Position numbers and translations under genes: made by a program
The notes under the pieces: model-generated
The model's database searches: none
Seen by the model: the letters and a program-made list of their open reading frames with translations, nothing else
Told to the model about the DNA's origin: nothing
Origin: Maricurvus nonylphenolicus
GTDB taxonomy: Bacteria > Pseudomonadota > Gammaproteobacteria > Pseudomonadales > Cellvibrionaceae
NCBI RefSeq assembly: GCF_042854845.1
Contig: NZ_AP031498.1
Location: forward strand, 1-64,000
Direction: 5' to 3'
DNA: 64,000 nt
Part shown: piece after piece, positions 18,905-28,118 of the stretch
Layout: each line of letters opens with the position of its first letter
Numbering within the stretch: the first letter of the stretch is position 1

Positions 18905-18938
18905 GGCTATTATAACGACTAATGGGCTATTATAACGA
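18905..18938. repeat. Tandem direct repeat in the def-tsaP divergent region
   Basis: The 14-mer GGCTATTATAACGA occurs twice with a 20-bp period (18905-18918 and 18925-18938), between divergent def and tsaP. A 20-bp period places both copies on nearly the same DNA face. They could be duplicated activator sites or overlapping -10 elements (TATTAT/TATAAC). Confidence 0.6.
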
Positions 18939-18991
18939 TTATCTGCCCTGACGCCGAATAGAACAGGCAAAATAGAACAGGATTGGTTTCT

Positions 18992-20053
18992 ATGAAAAAG
19001 CTTAGGCTTGGACTGGCTGCACTTACTCTCTGTGTTTCTTCCCTGGGGGCTTCCTTCAGTGCCAGCGCTGAAGAGGCGATTCTCAACGATAATCACCCGG
19101 ACCGTTATACGGTGGTCAAGGGTGATACCCTGTGGGATATATCGGAAACCTTCCTGAAAAATCCCTGGATGTGGCCGGAAATCTGGCATGTTAATCCGCA
19201 GATTGATAATCCACACCTGATTTATCCTGGCGATGTGATTACGCTGATTTACCTCGACGGTCGTCCACGATTGGTGGTTGAGCGTGGTGAAGAAGGCCGT
19301 AGTTATAAGATGAGCCCGGTTAAACTGTCGCCAACGGTTCATATTAAACCTTTGGGTGAAGCCATCCCGGCTATCCCTTTGGATGCCATCAGTAACTTCC
19401 TGTCTCGCAGCCGAGTGGTAGAACAGGGTGAGCTGGAAGCAGCCCCTTATGTCTTGATGGGCGCTGAAGATCACCTGGTGGTCGGCGCCGGTGATAGCCT
19501 CTATGCCCGCGGTGAGTTTGCCGATAAGGTGCCGGTTTACGGTGTCTACCGTAAAGGCAAGCCGTATATCGACCCGGATAGCAACGAACTGTTGGGTGTT
19601 GAAGCCCGCGATATCGGTTCGGTGAAAATGCGCGGTAAGGAAAATGATATTGCCACCCTGGCGGTAACGCGTACTACCGAAGAAATTCGTATCGAAGACC
19701 GTCTGCTGCCACACGAAGAACGTGCCATTGATTCCACCTTCTTTCCTTCCTCTCCTGAAGAAGAGATTGCCGGCAGGATCATGACTGTTGAAGGTGGTGT
19801 ATCTCAGGTAGGTGCCATGGATGTGGTAACCATTAACCGCGGTGAGCGTGAGGGCCTGGAGATCGGCAATGTGCTGGCGATTTATAAGAACGGCAGCATG
19901 ATCCGTGACCGTGTGACCGGTGAAAAGGTCAAGTTACCCGATGAGCGAGCCGGTCTGTTAATGGTATTCCGTACCTTTGAGAAAATGAGTTTTGGCTTGG
20001 TGCTGGAATCTTCGCGTCCGCTGGCCGTGAATGACAAGGTACAAAAGCCTTAA
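18992..20053 (+). CDS. tsaP: LysM-domain envelope protein, TsaP-like
   Basis: A secreted 353-aa protein with a signal peptide (MKKLRLGLAALTL... to about 27, cut after SASA) and one LysM peptidoglycan-binding domain at about residues 37-88 (YTVVKGDTLWDISETF to YPGDVITL). A larger domain of unknown fold follows. The order def, this gene, dprA is that of P. aeruginosa PA0019-PA0021, where PA0020 is TsaP, which anchors the type IV pilus secretin to peptidoglycan. The symbol rests on synteny and domain layout. ATG 18992 is preferred over the upstream TTG at 18983. Confidence 0.8.
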   Translation: MKKLRLGLAALTLCVSSLGASFSASAEEAILNDNHPDRYTVVKGDTLWDISETFLKNPWMWPEIWHVNPQIDNPHLIYPGDVITLIYLDGRPRLVVERGEEGRSYKMSPVKLSPTVHIKPLGEAIPAIPLDAISNFLSRSRVVEQGELEAAPYVLMGAEDHLVVGAGDSLYARGEFADKVPVYGVYRKGKPYIDPDSNELLGVEARDIGSVKMRGKENDIATLAVTRTTEEIRIEDRLLPHEERAIDSTFFPSSPEEEIAGRIMTVEGGVSQVGAMDVVTINRGEREGLEIGNVLAIYKNGSMIRDRVTGEKVKLPDERAGLLMVFRTFEKMSFGLVLESSRPLAVNDKVQKP

Positions 20054-20069
20054 ACCCATATGTAAATCC

Positions 20070-20102
20070 AGGGCGTGATGGATTAACTGTCACGCCCTTA
20101 TA
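20070..20102 (+). terminator. Terminator-like hairpin after tsaP
   Basis: AGGGCGTGA and TCACGCCCT form a 9-bp stem with an 11-nt loop just after the tsaP stop. The tail is TTATAT rather than a full T-run, so it is probably a moderate terminator. Confidence 0.55.
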
Positions 20103-20181
20103 TCATCAGGGACGATGTGATCATTAAGCTGTAGGTCTTACACCCCGCTAAACACTTACCAGCTAAAACAGTGAGCCCGAT

Positions 20182-21378
20182 ATGGATATCGAGCAACCCC
20201 TCTCAAACATTTCCTCTACTACCTTGTGTCCAGAGCAATTAAGTCTCGACGAGCTTTCCCTGTCGCAGACGATTCATTTGCTGCAATTTCTCCCCGGATT
20301 TGGTCCCGCTGGTTTTTGGCGCTTGGCGTCTGAACTGGATGATTTACGTCGGATATTTACATTACAGCCCGCTGTATTGGCGCCCTTGTTGGCCAATCAG
20401 CCGTCACAGGCGCTATCCGAGCTGCGCTGTAATTATCGTACTTCACCGGTTTGGAAGGCCTGGCTAAAAGCCCTTGAGTGCTGCGCTCAAACAGGTTTGC
20501 AAGTCATTACTTATCTGGATGATGGATACCCGAGCCTGCTAACTGAAATCGAGGCAAAGCCGCCGGTATTATATTGCCGTGGTGATATGTCCCTGTTGAA
20601 CCAACCCCAGCTGGCTATTGTCGGTAGTCGCAATGCCTCCCAGGCTGGATTGGCCAATGCCCAGGCCTTCGGCAAAGATTTGGCTGCCGCCGGTTTTACT
20701 GTAACCAGCGGCTTGGCATTGGGTATCGATGGGGCTGCCCACACCGGTGCCCTGGAAGTAGGTGGTCATACCTTGGCTGTATTGGGTTGCGGGCTGGAGA
20801 CGATTTATCCCCGTCGGCATCAGTCTTTGGGTGAGCGGGTGTTGTATCAGGGCGGCCTGCTGATCAGTGAGTTTGCTCCCGGCACTGGACCGCAACCAAG
20901 CCATTTTCCCCGCCGCAATCGCATAATCAGTGGCTTGAGTTTGGGCATTCTGGTGGTTGAGGCGGCCCTGAAAAGTGGTTCCTTAATCACCGCGCGTTAT
21001 GGCCTGGAGCACAACCGGGAAGTGTTTGCGATTCCCGGCTCTATCCACAATCCACTCAGCCGCGGTTGCCATGCCTTGATCAAGGAAGGCGCGACGTTGG
21101 TGGAGACTTCGAAGGATATTATGGATCAGCTGCAGGGTTGGCTGATGACGAGTCCGTCCGTGTCAGAGCCAACCCAGTACCCCTGTTCTGATTTGGCACC
21201 GGATCTCAGCGATGAAGAACATCGCCTGTGGCAGTTAATTGGCTTTGAGCCAACGGGGTTAGAGCAATTGATAGCTGCAACCCGGCTATCGACCGGAGAG
21301 GTATTAAGCGGGTTGATGGGGTTGGAGCTAAAAGGCCTGATCGAAGCCTATGAAGGCGGCTATCAGCGTCTTAGTTAA
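20182..21378 (+). CDS. dprA: DNA processing protein DprA (Smf)
   Basis: DprA binds incoming single-stranded DNA and loads RecA in natural transformation. The 398-aa protein has an N-terminal SAM-like region and the Rossmann-like core starting IVGSRNAS (about residue 148), with SGLALGIDGAAHTGAL and the strongly conserved FPRRNRIISGLS. A C-terminal winged-helix domain (about 340-395) completes it. Presence of dprA does not by itself show competence. It is followed by tsaC. Confidence 0.95.
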   Translation: MDIEQPLSNISSTTLCPEQLSLDELSLSQTIHLLQFLPGFGPAGFWRLASELDDLRRIFTLQPAVLAPLLANQPSQALSELRCNYRTSPVWKAWLKALECCAQTGLQVITYLDDGYPSLLTEIEAKPPVLYCRGDMSLLNQPQLAIVGSRNASQAGLANAQAFGKDLAAAGFTVTSGLALGIDGAAHTGALEVGGHTLAVLGCGLETIYPRRHQSLGERVLYQGGLLISEFAPGTGPQPSHFPRRNRIISGLSLGILVVEAALKSGSLITARYGLEHNREVFAIPGSIHNPLSRGCHALIKEGATLVETSKDIMDQLQGWLMTSPSVSEPTQYPCSDLAPDLSDEEHRLWQLIGFEPTGLEQLIAATRLSTGEVLSGLMGLELKGLIEAYEGGYQRLS

Positions 21379-21498
21379 TAGATTCTGGTCATACAAAGGT
21401 CGTTTGCGCTAACTGAACAGTTAAGCTACATTCCCGCGCCTTGGTATACTTACCTACCTATTTTTATCTTCCCAGGCGATTACCGAAAGAGAAGTAGC

Positions 21499-22068
21499 AT
21501 GATGGACTGGTCCCAACACCCCAAAATTCAACGCGCCGCTGAAAACCTGATTCAGGGTGGTGTGATTGCATACCCTACCGAAGCTGTTTGGGGTTTGGGA
21601 GCGGCTCCGGATAATGAGCATGCGGTATTAAAAATCCTGGCCCTTAAAAATCGCGCCGAAGAAAAAGGCCTGATTCTGGTTGCTGCCGATATCGAACAGT
21701 TTGAACCCTACCTGGACGGATTAACCACCGAACAACGCCAGTTATTAACGGAAACCTGGCCTGGGCCAAATACCTGGTTGGTACCCCATAATGGCACTGC
21801 ACCGGATTATATTCGTGGCCGCTTCGATTCTGTGGCTCTGCGGGTATCGGCTCATCCGGTGGTTGCAGGCCTGTGTCGTGCTTTTGGTGGCCCAATTGTT
21901 TCCACGTCGGCCAATCCGCAGGGTATGCAGCCAGCCCGACACGGTTTTCAGGTACAGCGCTATTTCCGCGGCCAACTTGATGACGTTACACCGGGTTGTG
22001 TGGGCAAATCTGCTAACCCGACCCAAATTCGTGATTTGATCACTGGCGAGATTTTACGAGCCAGTTAA
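21499..22068 (+). CDS. tsaC: Threonylcarbamoyl-AMP synthase
   Basis: TsaC (YrdC/RimN) makes threonylcarbamoyl-AMP from threonine, bicarbonate and ATP for t6A37 modification of ANN-decoding tRNAs. YPTEAVWGLGAAP and SKSANPTQIRD-like residues (GKSANPTQIRD near the C-terminus), and STSANPQG, are family hallmarks. At 189 aa it is the short single-domain form. ATG codons at 21499 and 21502 are both possible. The order dprA-tsaC-hemF-aroE is as in pseudomonads, but the qor gene found there is absent. Confidence 0.94.
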   Translation: MMDWSQHPKIQRAAENLIQGGVIAYPTEAVWGLGAAPDNEHAVLKILALKNRAEEKGLILVAADIEQFEPYLDGLTTEQRQLLTETWPGPNTWLVPHNGTAPDYIRGRFDSVALRVSAHPVVAGLCRAFGGPIVSTSANPQGMQPARHGFQVQRYFRGQLDDVTPGCVGKSANPTQIRDLITGEILRAS

Positions 22069-22071
22069 CAG

Positions 22072-22095
22072 GGGCGTAGAATAGACGCCCTTATG
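22072..22095 (+). terminator. Weak hairpin after tsaC
   Basis: GGGCGT and ACGCCC pair across a 7-nt loop immediately after the tsaC stop, followed by TTATGT. The stem is short and the tail poor. Confidence 0.35.
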
Positions 22096-22144
22096 TCCCT
22101 TCTTTCTAAACACTAAAATTAATCACTAAGCCGCGAGATGATGT

Positions 22145-23059
22145 ATGAGTCAGCCTGATAAAGCTGCTGTAAAAGCCTACCTGCTTAAACTGCAAGACAG
22201 TATTTGTGACGCCCTGGCCGCAGAAGACGGCGGCGCCAGCTTTGTTGAAGACAGTTGGCAGCGGGAAGAGGGCGGCGGGGGCCGTTCACGGGTGTTGACC
22301 GATGGTGCTGTGATTGAAAAGGGCGGGGTTAATTTTTCCCATGTGCACGGTACTCAAATGCCCGCTTCGGCCACGGCCCATCGCCCGGAATTGGCTGGCC
22401 GCTCTTTTGAGGCCATGGGCGTATCCCTGGTGATCCATCCCAAGAATCCCTATGTGCCTACCAGTCACGCCAATGTACGTTTCTTTATCGCTGAAAAAGA
22501 AGGCGCTGATCCCGTATGGTGGTTTGGCGGCGGATATGACCTGACACCTTATTACGGCAATAAAGAAGATTGTCGTCACTGGCACCAAACCGCGTTCGAT
22601 GCCTGCCAGCCGTTTGGTGAGGATATTTATCCGCGTTTTAAAAAATGGTGTGATGATTATTTTTATTTGAAGCATCGTGATGAGCCTCGCGGTGTCGGCG
22701 GCCTATTCTTTGATGACCTCAACGAGCTGGGTTTTGAAAAGAGTTTTGCCTTTATGCAGGCAGTTGGTGATAGCTATGTGGATGCCTATCGCCCGATTAT
22801 GGCCAAGCGCAAAGACATTGCATATGGTGAACGTGAGCGCGAGTTCCAGCTCTACCGTCGCGGTCGCTATGTGGAATTTAATCTGGTGTTCGATCGCGGC
22901 ACCCTGTTTGGACTGCAAACCGGGGGGCGCACTGAATCTATCTTGATGTCGCTGCCGCCGTTGGTGCGCTGGGAGTACGACTGGCATCCGCAACCTGGTT
23001 CGCCAGAATCTGAACTCTATGATATCTATTTAAAACCCTGTGACTGGCTAGAGGCTTAA
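22145..23059 (+). CDS. hemF: Oxygen-dependent coproporphyrinogen III oxidase
   Basis: HemF converts coproporphyrinogen III to protoporphyrinogen IX using O2 in haem synthesis. The 304-aa product shows the conserved segments HxHGTQMPASATA, FGGGYDLTPYY, and RGRYVEFNLVFDRGTLFGLQTGGRTESILMS-type C-terminal signature. The aerobic enzyme fits the aa3/caa3 oxidase locus downstream. The stop codon lies 12 bp before the aroE start, and the aroE ribosome-binding site overlaps it. Confidence 0.97.
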   Translation: MSQPDKAAVKAYLLKLQDSICDALAAEDGGASFVEDSWQREEGGGGRSRVLTDGAVIEKGGVNFSHVHGTQMPASATAHRPELAGRSFEAMGVSLVIHPKNPYVPTSHANVRFFIAEKEGADPVWWFGGGYDLTPYYGNKEDCRHWHQTAFDACQPFGEDIYPRFKKWCDDYFYLKHRDEPRGVGGLFFDDLNELGFEKSFAFMQAVGDSYVDAYRPIMAKRKDIAYGEREREFQLYRRGRYVEFNLVFDRGTLFGLQTGGRTESILMSLPPLVRWEYDWHPQPGSPESELYDIYLKPCDWLEA

Positions 23060-23071
23060 GGATAAGAGTTG

Positions 23072-23893
23072 ATGGATCAGTATGCAGTATTTGGCAATCC
23101 GATTGCCCATTCCAAATCCCCCCAAATACATAGCCTGTTTGCCGAGCAAACCGCTCAGCAATTGGAGTACAACAAACAGCTGGTGGAAACCGATCAGTTT
23201 GCCGCAGCTGCCAATGCATTTTTTCAAGGTAATGGCCGTGGTTTAAACATCACGGTGCCATTTAAATTGGATGCCTTTGAATACGCTGACAAGCTGACCG
23301 AACGCGCACAGCGCGCCGGAGCGGTAAATACCTTGGCAAAGCAGGATGATGGCTCTGTGCTGGGTGATAACACCGATGGCCAAGGTATGGTTAGTGATAT
23401 CACCGATAACCTGGGTTGGTCGATTGCTGATAAGCGCATTTTAATTCTGGGTGCCGGTGGTGCTGTACGTGGGGTGTTGCAACCTCTATTAGCGCAGCAA
23501 CCCTGTGAAGTGGTGATTGCCAATCGCACGTTGGCCAAAGCGATTCAGTTGGTGCGCGAGTTTAAAGATCTGGGCAAAATAAAAGCCTGCAGTTTTGACG
23601 ACCTACCTGGCCTACAGTTTGACCTCGTTATAAATGGCACTTCGGCCAGTCTGGCTGGTGATCTGCCACCGCTACCAGACTACCTCTTAAGTGATAATGC
23701 TTCTTGTTACGACATGATGTATGCTGCAGATCCTACGGTATTTTTGCAGTGGGCGATGGATCAAGGTGCTGCGCATAGCGCCGATGGGCTGGGCATGTTG
23801 GTTGGGCAAGCGGCAGAATCGTTTGCCCTTTGGCGAGGCGTTAAACCGGCAGTGGCACCGGTAATTACCGAACTGAGAAAACAATTAGGTTAG
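23072..23893 (+). CDS. aroE: Shikimate dehydrogenase
   Basis: AroE reduces 3-dehydroshikimate to shikimate with NADPH in aromatic amino acid synthesis. NPIAHSKSP (substrate site) and NITVPFK (catalytic Lys) are present, with the NADP-binding GAGGAVRG near residue 128. The frame opens at TTG 23069, but ATG 23072 lies 9 nt after AAGGA and gives 273 aa. It is coupled to hemF upstream and lies 15 bp before a cytochrome c gene. Confidence 0.95.
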   Translation: MDQYAVFGNPIAHSKSPQIHSLFAEQTAQQLEYNKQLVETDQFAAAANAFFQGNGRGLNITVPFKLDAFEYADKLTERAQRAGAVNTLAKQDDGSVLGDNTDGQGMVSDITDNLGWSIADKRILILGAGGAVRGVLQPLLAQQPCEVVIANRTLAKAIQLVREFKDLGKIKACSFDDLPGLQFDLVINGTSASLAGDLPPLPDYLLSDNASCYDMMYAADPTVFLQWAMDQGAAHSADGLGMLVGQAAESFALWRGVKPAVAPVITELRKQLG

Positions 23894-23908
23894 GAATTAA
23901 GTTATACC

Positions 23909-24226
23909 ATGAAGTCAGTATGGATAGGCGTGATTGCAGCGCTAACATTATCAGCAGCTGTTCAGGCAGAAGATGTTGTCGAAGGCCAGGCGCTTTACCA
24001 AAAACACTGCGCCATGTGTCACGGTCCCAAGGGCCTTGGTGATGGCCCTGCGGGTAAGGCTCTGAAGGCTGCTAATATTGCCGAGGAAATTGAAGAGCAC
24101 AAAGGTGATGAGGCTCACCTGATTGAAGAGGTCATGGAAGGCGAAGGCGCCATGCCTGCCTGGAAAGGTGTTTTATCGACCCAACAGGTTAAAAATATTC
24201 TGGCCTATATCAAAGGCATTCAATAA
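23909..24226 (+). CDS. Small periplasmic c-type cytochrome
   Basis: A 105-aa monohaem cytochrome c with a signal peptide (cleavage after AVQA, residue 20), haem motif CAMCH (Cys34, Cys37, His38) and a probable axial Met82 in GAMPAW. This is the class I, cytochrome c5/c551-like layout. It follows aroE by 15 bp and may share its transcript. The electron partner is unknown; the caa3 oxidase 6 kb away is one possible acceptor. Confidence 0.88.
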   Translation: MKSVWIGVIAALTLSAAVQAEDVVEGQALYQKHCAMCHGPKGLGDGPAGKALKAANIAEEIEEHKGDEAHLIEEVMEGEGAMPAWKGVLSTQQVKNILAYIKGIQ

Positions 24227-24246
24227 AACCCATTTCTTTTTTGCAA

Positions 24247-24271
24247 AGACAGCAAGCATGGCTTGCTGTCT
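24247..24271. terminator. Convergent-gene hairpin
   Basis: AGACAGCAAGC and GCTTGCTGTCT form a perfect 11-bp stem around ATG. It lies between the plus-strand cytochrome gene and the minus-strand carbonic anhydrase gene, which converge here. No strong T-run adjoins it on either strand, so it is a likely but imperfect bidirectional terminator. Confidence 0.55.
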
Positions 24272-24288
24272 ATCCCTCAGTTTGTACC

Positions 24289-24834
24289 CTATTTATTTTG
24301 TTCAGCTATATGCTGGTCTTTCAACTTGGCGTAGTTGTTCGCCGAGTAAGTAAAGAAAGAACGCTCTTTATCCGATAAGGGGCGGGCTTGTTTACAGGGA
24401 CTGCCTACATATAAAAAGCCACTTTCCAGGTGTTTACCCGGTGGGACCAGGGTGCCTGCGCCGATGACAACTTCATCTTCAATAACGGCACCATCCATAA
24501 CGGTGGAGCCTACTCCGACTAAAATCCGATTGCCCAGGGTACAGCCGTGCAGGGTAACGGAATGGCCGACAGTGACATCGTCACCGATAGTCAACGGCCA
24601 GCCGTCCGGGTTAAAGGGACCGGCGTGGGTAATATGCAGCACGCTGTTATCCTGAATGCTGCTGCGTTCTCCGATGCGGATACGGTGCATATCTCCACGA
24701 ATCGTCACCATGGGCCAGACGGAAGAATCGGCGCCAATTTCAACATCACCGATAATCACACAGGCGGGGTCAATATAGGCTGTCTCGTGAATAACCGGGG
24801 TTTTATCTTGGAAACTACGTATAGGCGATGTCAT
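24289..24834 (-). CDS. Gamma-class carbonic anhydrase-like protein (YrdA family)
   Basis: A 181-aa left-handed beta-helix protein with hexapeptide repeats (VIIGDVEIGADSSVWP, IGDDVTVGHSVTLHG, LVGVGSTVMDGAVI). The three histidines expected to bind zinc are in HITHAG and GHSVTLHGC. Members are trimeric, and some are active carbonic anhydrases while others such as E. coli YrdA have no proven activity. ATG 24834 is chosen over TTG 24849. It is divergent from prlC, the same pairing as in P. aeruginosa. Confidence 0.88.
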   Translation of the reverse strand: MTSPIRSFQDKTPVIHETAYIDPACVIIGDVEIGADSSVWPMVTIRGDMHRIRIGERSSIQDNSVLHITHAGPFNPDGWPLTIGDDVTVGHSVTLHGCTLGNRILVGVGSTVMDGAVIEDEVVIGAGTLVPPGKHLESGFLYVGSPCKQARPLSDKERSFFTYSANNYAKLKDQHIAEQNK

Positions 24835-24894
24835 CAATCTGGCTCTCAAAGGTGTATCATAGAGGGATTATGAAGGACATGACCCCGTATCGCT

Positions 24895-26922
24895 ATGAAT
24901 AATCCCCTACTAGAAGACAACGTCTTGCCTGCGTTTGACAAGATCGACAATAACCAGATTGAAGACGCTCTGGATGCCCGTCTTAATGCCTGCCGCCAGC
25001 AGGTGGAATCTCTGGTTGATAAGCCGGTAACCTGGGATAGCCTAGTGGCGCCACTGGAGGAGGTGGATGACCTGTTAGCCCAGACCTGGTCGCCGGTAGG
25101 CCATCTGAATGCGGTGATGAACTCCGATGAGCTGCGGGATATTTACACCCGCTGTCTGAGCAAGCTCACAGAGTATTCTACCGAAATGGGCCAGCACCAG
25201 GGTCTGTATCAAGCTTACCAGCAGCTGGCGGACAGTGATGAATATCAACAGTTAAACCAGGCCCAGAAGCAGGCCGTTGATAATGCTTTGCGAGACTTTC
25301 GTCTGGCTGGTGTTGCATTGCCGGAGGCAAAGAAACAGCGCTATGCAGAAATCAAAAAGCGGCTATCGGAACTGAGCACTAATTTTTCCAACAATGTACT
25401 GGATGCGACCCAGGGCTGGACTAAATTGTTGGACAGCGATGACGAGCTGGCGGGTATGCCTGATACGGCGCTGGAACAAGCGCAGCAGGCAGCTAAAGAC
25501 CAGCAGGGTTATTTGCTGACCTTGAATATGCCATCCTATTTAGCGGTAATGATGCACGCGGACAATCGCGAATTGCGTGAAGAGGTTTATACCGCGTTTA
25601 GTACACGGGCTTCCGATCAGGGGCCCCAGGCGGGTAAGTGGGACAATGCTCCACTGATAGAAGAAATTTTGTCCCTGCGTCACGAATTGGCCCAGCTGCT
25701 GGAGTTTGGTGATTACAGTGAGCGCTCTTTAGCAACCAAAATGGCCGAAGAGCCACAGCAGGTTATCGATTTCTTACAGCAGCTGGCAGAAAAATCGAAG
25801 CCACAGGCTGAACAGGAATTGGCTGAGTTGGCAGAATTCTCCAAAACTACCCTGGGGATTGATGAGTTACAACCTTGGGATGTGACTTACTGCGGTGAGA
25901 AATTACGCCAGCAACAATACAGTATTTCTGAAGAGGCCTTGCGGCCTTATTTCCCTGTAGAAAAAGTTATCGAGGGCTTGTTTGCTGTTACCGCTCGCCT
26001 GTTCGGCATCAGCTTTGAGAAAGAAGACAGCGTTGCCACATGGCATCCGGATGCCAGTTATTATCAAGTTCATCGGGATGGTAAAACCATTGCCGGTTTC
26101 TACTTTGATTTATTCGCCCGTGAAAACAAGCGCGGCGGCGCCTGGATGGATGATTGCCGCGTGCGTCGCCTCAGTACAACCGGTGAGCAGCAGTTACCTA
26201 TCGCCTATTTAACCTGCAACTTTACGCCTCCGGTGGGAGATACACCGTCGCTGTTAACCCACAATGAAGTGACAACGCTGTTTCACGAATTTGGTCACGG
26301 TTTGCACCATATGCTGACCGAGATCAATGTTGCAGCCGTCAGTGGTATTAATGGGGTGGCCTGGGATGCCGTGGAATTACCCAGTCAGTTTTTGGAAAAC
26401 TGGTGTTGGGAAAAAGACGTTATCCCTTTGATTTCCGGCCATTACCAAACCGGTGAGCCACTGCCGGGTGATATGTTGGATAATCTGCTGGCTGCAAAAA
26501 ACTTTCAGTCAGCCATGATGATGGTGAGGCAGTTGGAATTTGCCCTGTTCGATTTCCTGTTACATCGCCAATATGATCCTCAAAACCCTGAATCGGTGCA
26601 GGCAGTGTTGGATCGCGTAAGGCAACAGGTTGCGGTGATTATTCCCCCGGCGTTTAATCGCTTCCAAAACGGTTTTAGTCATATTTTTGCCGGTGGTTAT
26701 GCGGCGGGTTATTACAGTTACAAGTGGGCCGAAGTTTTATCGGCGGATGCCTATTCCCGTTTCGAAGAGGAAGGTATTTTCTCGCCTGAAGCGGGTAGTA
26801 GTTTCCTGTCTGAAATTCTGCAGCAAGGTGGCTCAAAGCCAGCTATGGATTTGTTTAAAGCGTTTCGTGGTCGTGAACCGCAAATTGATGCGTTGTTACG
26901 GCACTCGGGTATACAAGGCTAA
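24895..26922 (+). CDS. prlC: Oligopeptidase A
   Basis: PrlC is a cytosolic M3 zinc metallopeptidase that degrades signal peptides and other short peptides. The zinc motif HEFGHG is at about residue 464, and the downstream glutamate ligand lies in the VELPSQFLENW region. At 675 aa it is close to E. coli PrlC (680). It starts at ATG 24895, 60 bp from the divergent carbonic anhydrase start, and is followed by the small zinc-ribbon gene. Confidence 0.96.
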   Translation: MNNPLLEDNVLPAFDKIDNNQIEDALDARLNACRQQVESLVDKPVTWDSLVAPLEEVDDLLAQTWSPVGHLNAVMNSDELRDIYTRCLSKLTEYSTEMGQHQGLYQAYQQLADSDEYQQLNQAQKQAVDNALRDFRLAGVALPEAKKQRYAEIKKRLSELSTNFSNNVLDATQGWTKLLDSDDELAGMPDTALEQAQQAAKDQQGYLLTLNMPSYLAVMMHADNRELREEVYTAFSTRASDQGPQAGKWDNAPLIEEILSLRHELAQLLEFGDYSERSLATKMAEEPQQVIDFLQQLAEKSKPQAEQELAELAEFSKTTLGIDELQPWDVTYCGEKLRQQQYSISEEALRPYFPVEKVIEGLFAVTARLFGISFEKEDSVATWHPDASYYQVHRDGKTIAGFYFDLFARENKRGGAWMDDCRVRRLSTTGEQQLPIAYLTCNFTPPVGDTPSLLTHNEVTTLFHEFGHGLHHMLTEINVAAVSGINGVAWDAVELPSQFLENWCWEKDVIPLISGHYQTGEPLPGDMLDNLLAAKNFQSAMMMVRQLEFALFDFLLHRQYDPQNPESVQAVLDRVRQQVAVIIPPAFNRFQNGFSHIFAGGYAAGYYSYKWAEVLSADAYSRFEEEGIFSPEAGSSFLSEILQQGGSKPAMDLFKAFRGREPQIDALLRHSGIQG

Positions 26923-26955
26923 TCTTTGTATTTCCCCTAGAGGTAAGAGGTAGTT

Positions 26956-27204
26956 ATGGCATTTAATAAAAGTCGGCGTTTTATTGCCGGTGCAGTCTGT
27001 CCGCGTTGTTCAGAGATGGACAAGGTCGTCGTGTTTAACGAAGACGGTAAAGATTACCGCGAGTGTGTGGCCTGCGGTTATAAAGATGAAATGCATTTTA
27101 GCCCGCAGGTTCGCGAACTGGATACACGGGTTAATCAGGTTGAAGAAGAGGTGAAGGCGGAAACACAAGTGCTACAGTTTCCGCCCTTAAACGACGATAA
27201 ATAA
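26956..27204 (+). CDS. YheV-family putative zinc-ribbon protein
   Basis: An 82-aa protein with two CxxC pairs (Cys15/Cys18 and Cys37/Cys40) forming a likely zinc ribbon, and the N-terminus MAFNKSRRFIAGAVCPRC typical of the YheV family. The family has no established function. The gene lies 33 bp after prlC, the same pairing as in other gammaproteobacteria, and is probably co-transcribed. The C-terminal third is acidic and low in complexity. Confidence 0.85.
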   Translation: MAFNKSRRFIAGAVCPRCSEMDKVVVFNEDGKDYRECVACGYKDEMHFSPQVRELDTRVNQVEEEVKAETQVLQFPPLNDDK

Positions 27205-27209
27205 AGAAG

Positions 27210-27977
27210 TTAATGCAGAGCGTTAGGCGTTGGCTCGGAAAAATTCAGGTTAATAGCCAAGTCTCCGGCTAAACACGGCCAGCGCTCTAGCTCTTCAGCC
27301 CAACCTCTGTGCCGATGCTCTTCGGCATACTGCTGAAATTGTTCGGTAGAAAATACCTTGTCCTGGTTCATCAAAACTTCTACGGAGTACTGCACCGCCA
27401 TATCCAATTCATTGGCAAAAGGTTCACCAATTAAATGGTGAATAATTAAATTGGAGCGGGTCATATCCATGGGGGCCAGAGGTATGCCACAGCGGCCAAT
27501 AAAACGGTCATTGATTTCCTCCATTAACCGATGGGCCAGATAGGCTTCATCCATTAACGCATCCATGCCGGTGTGACCTTCAATAATCGTTGGTGGTTGT
27601 AGAAAGTAGTCTTTAGCGATTTTCAGAAAAACACTGGCATGCTCGTACAATCCTGCCTGCTCGGTAAGATCACTAATTGCCTCGATAAAATCCGGTACAT
27701 GTTCAATATAACGGGTGACAAAATCTGCCAAGGTATTTACTGAATCTTCTTCGGGCAATTGAATCGCATCGTGCAACTGTGGCAGCTGCTGTCTTAACAG
27801 GTTGTGCAAATGCTCAGTCTTTTGTTCCTGAAGCTTCGCCATATTAATCGTTTGTCGAATGGCGTCCACGTCGTGAGTATCCATATATTTAAAGGCGTAA
27901 AACAAAATCGTTGTTATTGTAATAGCGCTGCCGACATCTATCTGGAGCTTGGTGGCCGGTGATAATGCGATCCACAA
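27210..27977 (-). CDS. Unrecognised membrane-anchored protein
   Basis: I do not recognise this 255-aa protein. It has one hydrophobic segment near the N-terminus (about residues 14-31, SAITITTILFYAFKYM) and then a soluble, mainly helical acidic region with no obvious catalytic motif. The frame is bounded upstream by an in-frame TGA, so the start is TTG 27977 or a later codon such as ATG 27884. Neither has a good ribosome-binding site. Sound coding composition over 750 bp supports a real gene. It converges on the yheV-like gene with a 5-bp gap. Confidence 0.6.
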   Translation of the reverse strand: MWIALSPATKLQIDVGSAITITTILFYAFKYMDTHDVDAIRQTINMAKLQEQKTEHLHNLLRQQLPQLHDAIQLPEEDSVNTLADFVTRYIEHVPDFIEAISDLTEQAGLYEHASVFLKIAKDYFLQPPTIIEGHTGMDALMDEAYLAHRLMEEINDRFIGRCGIPLAPMDMTRSNLIIHHLIGEPFANELDMAVQYSVEVLMNQDKVFSTEQFQQYAEEHRHRGWAEELERWPCLAGDLAINLNFSEPTPNALH

Positions 27978-28118
27978 ATTTACGGAAATGTGGGATCAAG
28001 CCGGAGGCTAACAATAGCGCTCAAAAAAGCGCCTGTCACCTAATAAAAGGTAGATGAAAACCTAATAAAAACAAGGTGGAGCTAATACTAAATAGCTATA
28101 TATTGGAGCCATGAAACC

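Noticed and set aside
18878..19714. 278-codon minus-strand frame opposite tsaP
   Set aside because: It lies antisense to a signal-peptide/LysM protein with clear coding features, and the predicted protein has no recognisable domain.
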